Shown in pieces: positions 38,857 through 50,504 of a DNA stretch of 64,000 nucleotides. Source of the stretch: Oxytricha trifallax. Taxonomy: Eukaryota; Ciliophora; Spirotrichea; Sporadotrichida; Oxytrichidae. Both the position numbers and the translations under genes were made by a program. How positions within the stretch are numbered: position 1 is the first letter of the stretch; the number at the start of each line of letters is the position of its first letter. The stretch lies in the NCBI GenBank assembly GCA_000711775.1, contig ARYC01001249.1:33996-97995 (forward strand), read 5' to 3'. The notes under the pieces are model-generated. The model was not told where the DNA came from and searched no databases. It saw only the letters and a list, made by a program, of their open reading frames with translations.

Positions 38857-39018
38857 ACGAAGATATAAAAATAAATATAAAAGAAGGACAAGTAACTTAA
38901 AAATAATATAATATAAAATAAAATGGCTGATAATATAAAAAAAAAAACAAATAAAAACAATTAAAAAATAATGTATATACATAAATTGAGAAAAATATAA
39001 TATCATAGATAAACTAAA

Positions 39019-39490
39019 TTAATTATAATAATAATAATAATAATAATTTGATCACATTGAAGCCTCTGGGGACCCCCGATCTTTTATATATAAATATATA
39101 AGGGTCAAGCCCTTTTAATCTTATTATATCATCTGATCTGTTCAATCTCTGAGGTTGTCTCAGATTAATTATTTAATTCAATCTCATCTTTTCTCTAAAA
39201 ACAATGAATTCTTGTGAGACCATAACAGTCTTAGGTATACTCTTTCTTAGTAGAACTTGAGTACATGTCTTTCAATTTCTGTCTCTTCTTCTTCTTCTCT
39301 ATCGATGGATCTGATTCCATCATAGACTCCAAATTCTACAAACTCTTTAAGTTCGTTCATTGTCTCATCGAAGGATCTGAGTGTTCTGAAATTCTCTACG
39401 AGGCAGTTTTTAGAGTTGAAAATTGGGCATCATTTCCCATTCACCTTTAGTTTATGAAGTCCCACATCCTAGAACATCTTTGATTAATAT
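39019..39490 (-). mobile_element. ATT-tail family element, copy 4, short 3' fragment
   Basis: Minus orientation. The 3' end carries AAAAGGGCTTGACCCTTATA, GATCGGGGGTCCCC, CAATGTGATCA and (ATT)n, nearly identical to copy 1. The body is open for about 90 codons with an acidic run (IDREEEEETEIERHVLKFYQ) to TGA near 39190. Strong 5' truncation. Confidence 0.72.
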
Positions 39491-39679
39491 TTATTAGTAG
39501 TGGTAGTGGTAGTGAATCGCTAAAGGCAAGGGAAATTAAAAAAGAGATCAAAATTTAATTAGAGATCTCTATATATAATAATCAATTTATTAATTGCATA
39601 TATATTCATATTAAATAGGGGCCATTAATTATTAATTATGGCATTAGGTTTTTTAATGAAATTTACCTACCCTATTGTT

Positions 39680-39760
39680 TTCTCTTAGATGAAGTAGAGA
39701 CAGAATATTGGTACTCCTGAGTATTTAGCACCGGAAGTTCACCTGAAAGTGCAGTAAGAC
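39680..39760 (+). other. Protein kinase activation-segment fragment (candidate lone exon/MDS)
   Basis: Reads QNIGTPEYLAPEV at 39701-39739, the P+1 loop and APE motif of a serine/threonine protein kinase. It follows TTTTCTCTTAG (acceptor-like). Neither the HRD/DFG part nor the DxWSxG helix is present on either side, and the reading after APEV is not kinase-like. A single short piece of a conserved gene alone in AT-rich DNA is what a macronuclear-destined segment of a fragmented germline gene looks like. It is not the TBE kinase, which reads GTHGYFPERE here. Confidence 0.6.
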
Positions 39761-39769
39761 TAGTAGCGA

Positions 39770-40940
39770 TTGAATGAGTTTCTACCCCAATATGTGCTTC
39801 CAAAATCATAGATACATCATTTGCTCCATCTCCAATATTTTTTGTCTCTCTTGTGCTTCTTGTGCGCTCACCGAATATATATGCAATTAATAAATTTAAT
39901 ATTTATTATTTAATAAAATAAAAGTCCCAAATCTTTAATTCATTATTTAATAGGTGTAATCAATTGTATTGGTTTATATCCGTATTAAATAAATAAATCG
40001 AAGGGTTTTAAGGATTTAGGGGTTTCTGGGTTTTCAAAAGTTTATTGTGCTCTGACTATGGTCAGAGAATTTTTGTTAGTAATAGAAGTAATTATTGTTA
40101 AACTTTTGGTAGTAAGGGTGTCCTATACTCCTTATAGGTATGTGGTATGTTTATTATTTAGCTTAAGATAATTTGGCTGATTCCCATCATATCTTTGTTA
40201 TATTTGGATCCACTTCTTCTAAAGCTAAATATTCTTTTTGAATAGAGAAATAATTATCTTAATTTAAATATTTGAATATAAGGAAAAAAATATATAGATG
40301 ATATAGACCTTCCTCTAGCATTTATAGTTTATTTATGTTCACTAATTCTCATCAATGTTTTAAGTTTTCAGGGATTGTCTATGCTACTTATTTCTATAAA
40401 TATTGGTCGAAGCTTGTCTTCGTATTTAATATTAAAGCCTTAAGGAATTGAATAATAGTATTTTTTCTGTCTTAATTCCATTTGATTGTAAAAAATTCAT
40501 CCTTTATGATAGTAAATACATTCTGGGCAATATTTGACTTCCCAAACTACCTTCAACATCTTGCATATACAAATTTACAAGGTACGTTCAGCCAGGAAGT
40601 CATGTCATTTGCAATAGATAATAGTATTTATATTTGTTGCATTAAGTAAGGTTCCAACAATGTAGCCATTTTAAATACAAGCTATTTTAAGCTAGAACTT
40701 GGTTAATTCAATTATTTATGCCAAAAGAATTTTACCTCTATAATTGTTTAGTTTTTTCAATAACTAACCAACGTCTCGCTTCTTTTTTATGAAACATAGT
40801 GATGTCAAAGCTTTAATATGCCCTAAAAAAAAGTGGGCTTTGTAGGCTTTTAGACAATAAAGAATGCGCCTTTTATTAATTAATACTACGAGTTTTATAA
40901 TTATTATCTTAAAATTAAAATTTAAAATTCTTAATTAAGC
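39770..40940. other. AT-rich region with small coding-like bits
   Basis: Minus strand 40188-40250 reads IQKEYLALEEVDPNITK, possibly a short exon or MDS. Perfect hairpin CTCTGAC-TATG-GTCAGAG at about 40049-40066. Otherwise no gene. Confidence 0.3.
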
Positions 40941-40945
40941 GGAAA

Positions 40946-43906
40946 AATATTGCTCAACTCACAAAATTTGGAAATTCTTCAAGCCTCTATCAACTCTAAA
41001 CAGAATTAAAGAGACTCAGCTTCGGTAAACATCGATTCAATCAAATCCCTTGAATTCTAGAAAAAGCCATTACACTCCATTTGTTAGGAGAAAGTCCTAA
41101 ATGAAAACATTTTGAAAGGAGAACGCTCATTAAGCCTTGAGAAAAAACGAGGGAGAAGGCCTTAATACTTAAATGCAAGGTTCCCTGAATTGCTTGACAG
41201 GGCAAAGCTACTCTTGCCCCTACACAGCTATGACATAAGCAAGATACTAGAGATGGAAGAATATAAACCACTAATAGGGTCTAAGGATTTGTCTCGGTAC
41301 CTCACCAAGTTTATCTTGAACAAAACAACCAAGCACTGTACAAAATCTCTCAAAGAAAAGAGTTTTGGAAAAATTTCTTTGTCTAAACATTTACTTGATA
41401 ATCAAAAAGACTCGTTGAAGCAAGAATGCCCACCTTCCCTCAGGAGGATTTGAAGCCAGTCCAAATTGATTCTCACAATTCCTAGGTTAATTATGGTGCA
41501 AAAATTCAATCTGAAATTACTTCTATTTACATTAGAGAGTATATGATACTTAAACCTTAGGGGAGATAGGATTTTATTCATAAAAAATTTAATAGGAACA
41601 GCTAAAATTTGATGGAGTTTCTTTAGAATTTAAAGATAGATTGCTCAGAAAACCTGTATGAGAATATGTTCAGGTTGATTTAAGAGCTTAAAATGAGCTC
41701 TAGCGTAAATCTGTCAATCAAGACTAGGCTTTTTGTCTCCTCATTGCTCTATCATAATCACGAAATCATCGAAATAGAGTATGATCTATTAAAAAGCTCC
41801 ATGCTTTTGCTTGCAGTAAGACCAAATACTGAGCAAGCTCTTGGCCTGTCTAACTATATTTTCATTAATGAACCTTAATGTCTGGAGAAGCTTTAAGACG
41901 AAGTTTTTCATCTGGACAAGAGCAGCATTGGTATCATTCTTTAATGATCAGGACATTTTAGTAATTTAAAATAGATTCTCAGACTGTTAGATTGTTGCCT
42001 AATACACTTTTGTGTCTGAATAAAGCTTTTATCCAGATACTTAAAGAAGATCAAGGCTTAAGACTCATTCGTCATGTGCCAATCAACGTTGTTGGAGATT
42101 TTATTCAAATTTGTACTCTATCAAGTTCACCTTCATTCTAGAAGCTTGATAAATTTATAAACACAATGAATGAGATCTTTATTCAAAAATGGGTTTATAT
42201 TGATCAAGAAGATTTTACATTTTTCTTGCAATCAGTTTCTCTAGAACTAAAATAGCGCAACCCATTATGGGTAAATAAGATTGATGAGCTTTCAGAGCTT
42301 AGCTATAATTTGGCTTTTATACAGTAAGAAAAAGGTAAAAGGTGCAGAAGGGACAATATAAGCGATTGCCTTAAGGCAGATTTTACAAAGCTGAACTAAC
42401 TGATGCATACTCCAAATAAAACAAGGGATTTTAATGAACAGGAACTAAAGCCAATCTTATATAAATTTCGAAACCTAAACGCAAATTTTCTGAATAAGTT
42501 CAGGATTTCTGTCAAAAAATGCAGTTGCAAGCATTTAATGAATCCAAATTGCTCAAACTAATCCAGTATAATGGGATTTTCATTTCTTTCTCTTCAAAAA
42601 CTTTGCCTTAGTTTTTTTTCTATCTAATGTGGTAAAATTAAAAGTTTACTTTTATTAATTTCGGGGTTGGTAATGGCAAGACCCTTCTGTGTTCCACTTA
42701 CGCAATTTTATTAGCTCAACAGCACAGAGAACCTGTTTTTGTAATTGGAAAGAATGAACACCTTGTATTGAGGAATGAGAAAAACTTGGAAAAGCTAATC
42801 ATAAACCTTTCTCTGAATGTTAATGTCAATTAATACAGCTCCTTACCAGGCGTGTATTACCTCACAAAAAAGGTGCTTGAAAGCCTGGCAACTGATTTAG
42901 ACTTCTAGGCAATCTGGAAAAAATCATTTGTAATAATCGATGAGTAAGATTGGATATTGCTAGAAGGTTGTGTTAAACAAGCTGCGGATCTATTCGATTT
43001 AATCTCAAATGCTAAGGGAGTTGTCAGCTTTTCTGGCTCTATCATTACTCAAAAAAACAGAGGTGTCTCAAAGTTGCATTTGATACAGAGGAGACCTTAT
43101 TTCCAAAGTTAAGCTGCTTAGTCGGAGATAAGAGAGTGAAGCTACAACAGGAACTAGTATCGTCAAATTAAACAGACTTTTGTCAGAGAATATAGGAAAC
43201 TTGCTTTAAATATTGCAAATTAACTCCGGTACTGATAGTCGCTCAATAGTCATACCAAATTATTGAGAAATACTTTAGAAAGTGTGCATATATACCTTTT
43301 CATTCAATGAAGAATGTCAAAGGCCCAATTCTTGAGGTATAGTTTGAATAATAGTTTTCTAAGAAAAATATTGATGGACAATACGGAGTATTCCTCATGA
43401 ACGAGCAATAGGGAAGAGGCACTGACTTGAAAATATCTCATGAAATCGAGTTTAATGGGGGCTTATTTTTGATAGTTGGAGATATTTTTTCCACAAGGTC
43501 TCTCGATTAAATTATAGGCAGAGTAGGCAGACTTAACAAAAAAGGTACTTATCAGTAAATTATCTACAAAAAAAGTTGCAAGGAAACAGTGGAATAAGTC
43601 GTTCAGTTTCAATAACAAGCAATGGAAAACTAGGCACATTTAAGATTTGGCGCACTTCAAACGTATCTTGGGATATAGAAGAATCGTTAAGAAAAATAAG
43701 ATCAAGATACTACAAACTTCAGAATGGATTATAAACCAGTAATTGAAGCCTCAAACTATGCTCAGGGAATCAGTTTCAACTAATCTTAAAATCATGATAT
43801 CGCTAAGCTTGATCATGTAAATCCTCCTGAAGTGAAAGAGGAAATAAATCCCTTCATAGATTTGTACTCTTAGTAGCAGTTTTCTAGTAATTAAAAGTTT
43901 AAATGA
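40946..43906 (+). pseudogene. SecA-like DEAD helicase/ATPase, broken
   Basis: An open frame runs from about 40946 to TGA 41452 (LNARFPELLDRAKLLLPLHS), continues in another frame 41420-41946, again about 42030-43133, and then to TGA 43904-43906. Walker A reads FGVGNGKTLL (42663-42683; SecA proteins have TGEGKT), Walker B IIDEQDW (42939-42950), then NEQQGRGTDLK (about 43412-43426) and SLDQIIGRVGRLNKKGTYQ (about 43500-43550), matching SecA GRGTDIKL and the DxQLRGRxGRQGDPG box. Bacterial SecA drives protein export; in ciliates and other eukaryotes SecA-like domains occur in proteins of unknown role. Some breaks could be short introns (for example 41985-42028) but not all, so I call it a pseudogene. 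About 950 residues if whole. Confidence 0.72.
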
Positions 43907-43919
43907 ATAGTCTTACCTC

Positions 43920-44318
43920 ATGAAGTCTCCAAAAGAAGAGTCAATTTCAGAAAAGTTTTCCACTCTTGAATAATAGCCTATTAGTTCACGAGAAAATCAT
44001 ATTAGGGAAGCCTCGATAAACTCCGTTAAGCAGCCCGTAGCAAAGAAAAATAAAAGATAGAAGAAAATGGATTCAAAAGCAAAAGGAAAAATATTAAAGA
44101 CAGATCCCAAAGTATCATAATTTGCTGACATTATTGATTAGCAAAAAGGGGAGAACGATGAAGCAAATTAATAAAGTGTCTAGTATTTAGAAGAATTAAA
44201 TTCTTCCTTCTAAAATAAATTGATTGTAGCAAAGAGTAGATATGGTCGAAACATTATGAGAAATACTGTCTCCTCATTTAGAGTTGCTGAGAAAAACAAC
44301 AAAAGACAAAAAAAGTGA
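43920..44318 (+). CDS. Intact 132-aa ORF directly after the helicase, unknown
   Basis: ATG 13 bases past the helicase stop; TGA 44316-44318; no internal TGA. Starts MKSPKEESISEKFSTLEQ; Ser/Lys/Gln/Asn-rich with a basic patch (KKNKRQKKMDSKAKGKI) and a Lys/Arg-rich end (RVAEKNNKRQKK). Low-complexity, probably disordered, possibly nuclear. No family recognised. The tight spacing to the helicase and the convergent neighbour suggest it belongs to the same element. Confidence 0.55.
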
Positions 44319-44450
44319 GTCTCCCACTGTTTGATTTTGAAGAATACCATTAAATATTTAGAAAAGTTGACGAGAGATAATTTAATTTTTAAAGTTTAAA
44401 TCTTTAAGTTAAGAGTTTAAATATTTAATTATGCTTTTCCTCAATCTATT

Positions 44451-45266
44451 TCAATTCATGCTTTGATTTTACTGCTCAATCAATAGTCTTCCCCCGTCAT
44501 CAATCACTCCACTCTCGTTCAGAGAATGAACTAATTGTTTGTAATTTAAAAGATCATCGATTTGCCCTCTCATATCATTGAACTCATCCCTCATTCGCTA
44601 GTTCTCTTTTAAATACTTCTGCTTGCTTCCTTTTAGAGCAAATTCTTCTCCTTTAACCTCTTCAACTTCATTCATCCTACGCTTTCTTTGTGAACTCTGC
44701 TTAATCAGATGAGCAGATCGACTTTTTTGAACTAAAAGGTTATTATGTCTTATTATTCTTACCGCTATAGGAAAGGGAGCTCTATAAAGCTTGGGCAAAA
44801 TCCGGCTTCATGTGTACTATAAGATTTTAAGTTTAATCAAGCCTTTCTCTTCTCTTTAATTTCGCCTAGTAAATCATTTAATTTACCCCATCTTTATCCA
44901 ATGAGAGCAACACATCGCATATCCACTTTTTATCCAAGTGTAACCAATCGCTTTAGTCAGGAAGATGGATAAGCAGAGAGGGCTTTTACCTTGCATAGTC
45001 TAGGAAATCCTCTGCAGTGAGGCCCTCAATCTAGGGCACAGCAACGAAAACCACGTCTGATCTCTTTAGGTACTAAAATCTAAATAATTACATAATCTTA
45101 CCTCTTTTTCTACATTCAGGATGGCTTTGAAAAAGTAAACATTTGAGCAAGTCAGCTTAGGGAGATAGGCCCCGCATTTTTGTGTTAAAAAATCATAAAG
45201 CTCTTTTTTATTGCCAATCTTTTCTCGGACTTGATTAACGTTTACCTCTTATAATCTTTGTTGCAT
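44451..45266 (-). CDS. Intact gene with three tiny introns, 238 aa, unknown function
   Basis: Exons 45102-45266, 44990-45072, 44763-44950 and 44451-44731; introns of 29, 39 and 31 nt, starting GTAAGA, GTAAAA, GTAAGA and ending TTTTAG, CTAAAG, TTTTAG. Without splicing the frames break; spliced, they sum to 717 nt (239 codons) with no internal TGA. Protein: MQQRLQEVNVNQVREKIG, YLKRSDVVFVAVPQIEG, DWLHLDKKWICDVLLSLD, QAKLKRRERLDQTQNLIVHM, then a basic NLS-like stretch (SQRKRRMNEVEEVK) and coiled-coil-like C-terminus. No family recognised. It is the best-preserved multi-exon gene in the window, convergent with the helicase pair and divergent from the transposase. Confidence 0.72.
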
Positions 45267-45468
45267 TTTACAGGAATTTAAACAATTAATTACTATTATC
45301 TATTAGCAAAACTCTTATAATTAAAAGGAATTTTTGTTGTCGAATTTCAATTAAATTTAATTTATCAAAGATGATGTTTTATATTTAATAGAATAATTAT
45401 TCTATATAGAGAAAAGGTTTTAGCCTCTAGTTTTTTCCTTCTTAAACATAAATAAACATTCAACATAA

Positions 45469-47124
45469 ATGCAGCGACTAAGACAAAGTGATATCAGGAA
45501 TTTTTATAAAAATTATGGTCACTAATCCTTATCAGACTCAAATGACTCAGATGTGTCTTCAGGAGAATACGATTTGAATGAGTCTAGCTTAGTGATAAAG
45601 CATAACTACATTTCCACATAGCTTATTTAAGCGTCGAATTAGATTGATGAGGCAATCGAGATAGCTGAACACTAACTGAGTGAAAATAACAGGAAAGAGA
45701 AATTCATTTAAAGGAATCTCAATCAGATAATAATTTCGACCTAAGTCATTGACCCATATGAGCAACTTAACAAGATCAAAGTTAACCAAACTATTGAGGA
45801 GTACTTTTCTAAAGATAAGCTTATCAGCATCCTTGAAAAAGCTTGCATATTGCATTTCAGACTATAAACGGATACAGATGTAGACCATTAGTAAAGGAAT
45901 TAAATTGAAGCAGAATCTTAAAAAATTTTCCAAAATTTAAAATCGGAGTGCGAGATCTATTCCTTGAGTCATGATGAATTTAAATCTAGGGTCGATTTTA
46001 TCAATATCCTACAGAACACTGGGAAGATAAAAATTAAAAAAAGAGGATTGAAAGAAAATAAAATCTAAAACGAAGAGAAATAAATTTATAGTTTGCATTA
46101 AAACTTCAAGGTTAGCAAGCAGACTTTATCTCGAAGATTCAGCGTAACATATTAAAAAATTAACTAAATAATTCTAAATACAATTAATCAACCTCTGAAT
46201 AAACTCAATTAGACCAATAGACGTATGGCATAAAACTAAGAGGAATGGGATCGCTAATAGCCGGAATAGCTCAAAAGCATTAAGGCCTTATATCACTCTA
46301 AAAGATTAATTGCCTATAAAAATCTTTTTTTGGATTGGAACTATCTATTTCATGAATTCGCTTGATCATGAAAAAACATCTTCACTACAGTTTTAAAAAG
46401 ATATACTATTTAGATAGACGCTCTGTTAATTTAAGATCTTAAAGTTTGAGAAGGACAGCAGCCGAAAATTATATTGAATCACTATATAACCAAAAGATAA
46501 TTATTAATGTTGACGAAAGCAGTATTTAACACAACAATCCAAAGCTCAAGGGTTGGGGACCAATGGGTTGTTTAGAGCTACTCAACTAGTAAGCTCCGAT
46601 CAAGCAAATTTAACATAATCGCGGCCGCTTTTAGCAATGGGTATGTTTATTTTACTGACAACTCAGGAAAAAATAACAGCTTGACATTTTATAACTTTAT
46701 CTTAAAGCTTTGATACATGCTTGAAAATTAGGATTAAAAGTGGCGAGAGAAGTACATTATATAAATAGATAACGCAACCTACCACAAGAGTTCGTTTATA
46801 AGATAGAAATTCGAGCTCCTTCAAGTCCCTATTGCATTTCTAGGTCCTAATTAGTTCAACTTGGCACCAGTGGAAAAAGTCTTCGCTAATATAAAAAGTA
46901 AATACCTTGACTTAACCAGTATAAAATTAGGAAATAAGTAAGTGCATCTAAAACTTCATTTTGTAATTAATTTCTTAGGAAGCAAATAATTCTTCATTTC
47001 ACTAAGCACGTTTAGAGCCTTAACTTTAATTGGCTAAAGAAGACATATCTAAAAAGCATTAACTTTGCTATACTATACCTATCTTAAGGCGATTCCTGTT
47101 GAATTAATGCACTCTGTAATTTGA
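45469..47124 (+). pseudogene. Tc1/mariner-like DD34E transposase with ~300-aa N-terminal extension, lightly broken
   Basis: ATG 45469, open for 298 codons to 46363 (acidic Ser/Asp-rich start; later KKRGLKENK, SKQTLSRRFSVTYQK). After a one-base shift the catalytic domain follows: RRTAAENYIESLY, IINVDESSI (first D), LKGWGPMG, IIAAFSNGYVYFTDNSG, YIIQIDNATYHKSS (second D) and FNLAPVEKVFANIKSKY (E); 34 residues lie between the second D and the E. A second shift lies near 46610 and an in-frame TGA at 46711-46713; end TGA 47122-47124. Clearly different from the TBE transposase. Three small lesions suggest fairly recent loss of function. Confidence 0.82.
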
Positions 47125-49165
47125 TACTAATTTTGGCATTTTTAGTTTGATTAAATTCCCAATTTCTAAAAGTTAATTTCTAAATTCTATTCATGAGTCT
47201 CTTAAATTTATTTCTAGAAGCACTAGCTCACGAATAAGTACTGGGCTAATTATTAAATGGTGTGTATAATGTTCATAGGAGCTTGTTGCCCTAAGACAAT
47301 TTAACAATTTTGCTTTAAAAAAATGAATTTTTTCAGTTTATCTTTTCGACAACTCTCTTTAGGCTTTGTAAATGTAATCTGTCGTTATAACAGAGAAGAT
47401 ATTAAACATGATTTAGAATACGTAGCAAATTTTTGAAATACATGGCATTATACAGCATACATTACCAAATTAATCTTCCTATGCAACATTAAACGAAATG
47501 GTAACCTTAATTGAAAGTATTGTGATCATAAAGGGTATTTAATAAACCATTATTTGTCCTTTTATTCTTTGAAAGTATAGGGGTTTATTTGAAATATTTC
47601 TTAGTCATCATTTAATTTTCTTCAAATAAAGAATGAGCTTTCATAAATTATCTAACATTCTTAGTGATACGAATTTTTTGTAAGCTAAAGATAAACTATT
47701 ACACTCTTAGACTACTTATTTAAATTTGATTAGAGATCTAAAACTCATAAGCTATTTAGTTAATGAAGAAGCAAAATTTTTTCCAATTCAATTGAGTTAG
47801 TGATTTAAACTTTTTTTATTTGAAATTCTATCATCTTAATTCGCAAAATTATCTTAAAACTTTTAATTTTTACTTTTTTAGCTCTCTCATATCTAAAAGC
47901 ACTTATTAAATTCTTTACTGAATTTTTATAATTCCCGAAAAGATTTTAAGTTGATTGAAATTTACTTTATTTAAATATTTGTTATAGACTGTTTCCTAGC
48001 ATGATTATAGTACAGTTTGACACTATGTCTTTCTTCACTTAACTAAACTGAAAGATTAAAATTTAATTTAATCTGATTTCCATTGTAAATTTTGTTGTTA
48101 ATTTTAAATTGGGCTCTTTAGTTATATCAAAATGTTCTTAACAGAACAACTTTTTGTTTTAAGGTATTTTTAGCTTTAATTAAATTTAGGGAACATCTTA
48201 ATTACACTAGCGTGTAACACACTAACATGTGGATGCTCTTTATATATAAATCTTTAAATAATTATTGAAATTTAATTTATTTGAATAGTACTTACTTTTA
48301 ATATCTAAATTATTTGCTAGACTTTCACAGTTCTAAATAGGTTTTTTTGATCGACAAAAAGTTTAATGAGTACCAAGTTTTTATATGTTTATAATTATTT
48401 TTAATCATTTTTTGTGTATAATTATTTTGTTGGGTTAACTCTTGATTTTTGAGTTGCTTTTTTTATTTAAAGTGATGCCTAATAAAGGCCTATTTAAAAA
48501 CAGATAAACATTTTAACTGAAATTATTGAGGAAAATAATTAATTATAAATAATTAGAAATATAATTCTCTAAAAGTTGTTTGTATAAATTAAATATTCAG
48601 ATTCTGGACTTCAAACAGTAGATAAAAGGTAACACGTTTTCTAATTTTAATTTAAAAAACTCATTAATTTCTACTAAAATTTTATTAAAAATTAGCTATT
48701 CAAATGAGCTAAAATTATCATTTCTATTACAATTTTTATCAAATTGATCCTAGAATTTTGCAACCCTCTATTCAAAACTTGCCATCGCAGCATTCTTAAG
48801 AATATTAGTAAAACTATTTGATTAATAATTAATAGTAAGCAACTCCTTAAATACCACATATGATATATAATCATCACTATTCTCAGTATGCTAACTATTT
48901 AAACTAATAAAATTTGAATACAAATAACACTCAGTAAAATAATCCTAACAATATTCAAACACAAGCTTAATAATAGATGCCTCTTATAAACTCGATTAAT
49001 CATTAAAATTTTCAAAATAATATCTAATCTCAAAAATTAAGTGACTAAAAATGATTAATCAATATAGAAACCATAAGGGACTAATAAGCATTAGCGAAAT
49101 CTAGAGTTAAGAAAACCCTTAATTTGAGTAACTATTACAATAGATTATAATAAAAATTAAATTTT
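47125..49165. other. AT-rich spacer between transposase and methyltransferase pseudogene
   Basis: No convincing ORF. Contains a small perfect hairpin (TTACAC-TAGC-GTGTAA) near 48200-48216. I looked here for terminal inverted repeats matching 40.0-40.95 kb and found none by eye. Confidence 0.4.
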
Positions 49166-49168
49166 ACA

Positions 49169-50504
49169 ATGGATCTAATTTCAAATCTAGAAACAAAATT
49201 CAATAATTATAAAGATTTTAGGAACTAGTACTAGTACTAACTTACGCTTAAATAATCATTGAATTAAAACTTAGAATTACAAAAAGAGTTAAATGAATTA
49301 GCTTTTTCCTCATATTGTTCCAAACAAACTTAAAAAAATAGAATAGCAATCAAAATCCGAAACAAGAGTAATAGATTAATTGCGATTTATAACTGTAAAA
49401 GCCGAGCTAGCAAAGAGTTGTTTACTAAAATGAGATAACTTGGAGAAATAAGAACTGTATTAATGAGAAGAAATAATTGAGAAAAATATTTATGAAGTCT
49501 TCTTAGTATTATGAATTAAAAATTGCCATATTAGAAAACAAAATTTAGAAACATAAAGACCTTGTTGAGTTACTTAATGATAAGTTTGGAGATAAATTCA
49601 AAAATATACTTTAGGAAATTATTGAAGAGAATTCAAAGTAAGACATGAAGAAATAAAAAATAAAGATTTTGAATTAAGTATTAAGTATTAAAGAGTGTGA
49701 AGAGCAATTAAATAGTTAAATTTATTCTGAGTTCAAGGAAATAATAAAAAATGAGCCAACCTACACTGACCAAGTAGAATAAGAATAAATCTATAAACTT
49801 TAATTTTATGAGTGGGGAATGAAGCAAACAAAAAATAATTCTGTGCAGTATTAAGGCTCCATTTAGGACTCAAAAGTATGGGATTAAAAAAAAAATATTA
49901 CAAGAAAGACAAATGCGGAAATAGATTTGATGTTATACTTAGGATTAAACAGCTTGTAATTTAAATTATCTTACTTTAAAAGATACAGAATTTCTTGACA
50001 TAATTCCATTAGAAGACCTTTAAAGAGATGGTTACTATTTTATGTGGGTAACAAATAAAAAGCTAGAGTCTGTATTAAGACATTTAGAGATATACAACTA
50101 CGAGCGTATTGAAATAATTACCTGGATTAAAATTGACAAAAGTAAAATTATCAGAGAGGGAATAGGCTATTTCTTAAAAAATTGTCATTATGGCAAGAAA
50201 TAAAGGACCTTTTGGCTGCTTAAAAGAAAAATCAAAGACTCACACTGCTCCAAATGTAATATCTGCAGAACTTAGGGAATAATCTAGAAAATCTGATTAA
50301 ATATATGAAATAATTGAATAGCTTGTTGCAAATGGTAGGTATTTAGAATTATTTCCAAGGACACATAATCAAAGACCTAGGTGGACCGGCATAGGAAATG
50401 CGAGTATTTTGTGGAAAAAAGCAAGAGCTAAATTAAGACGATAACAAAGGGATAAAAAGTTCTAAGAATAAATCTAAAAATCTCAAGTATTAACTTTAAG
50501 CTGA
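49169..50504 (+). pseudogene. MT-A70 family adenine methyltransferase, broken, catalytic DPPW lost
   Basis: ATG 49169 (MDLISNLETKFNNYKDF) opens a Gln/Lys-rich coiled-coil half; a frame change near 49470 leads to LENKIQKHKDLVELLNDKFG and FYEWGMKQTKNNSV. A slip in the A10 run near 49887 leads to FDVIL (49926-49940), where MT-A70 proteins continue with (D/E)PPW; here the frame shifts and reads D-Q-T-A-C-N-L-N-Y. Then IIPLEDLQRDGYYFMWVTN, ERIEIITWIKIDKS, GIGYFLKNC, a short deletion near 50190, and ISAELREQSRKSDQIYEIIE and LELFPRTHNQRPRWTGIGN, the diagnostic MT-A70 C-terminus. MT-A70 enzymes make N6-methyladenine in RNA or, in ciliates (MTA1), in DNA. Four breaks and no DPPW: not active. Confidence 0.82.

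Noticed and set aside
40000-40950. Terminal inverted repeat for the putative large element
   Set aside because: Compared by eye with 47.1-48.3 and 50.5-51.0 kb; no convincing inverted match.
46589-46634. A canonical-looking 46-nt intron (GTAAGC...TTTTAG) in the Tc1/mariner-like transposase
   Set aside because: It would remove IIAAFSNG, which fits the conserved strand after the first catalytic Asp; a one-base deletion explains the frame better.
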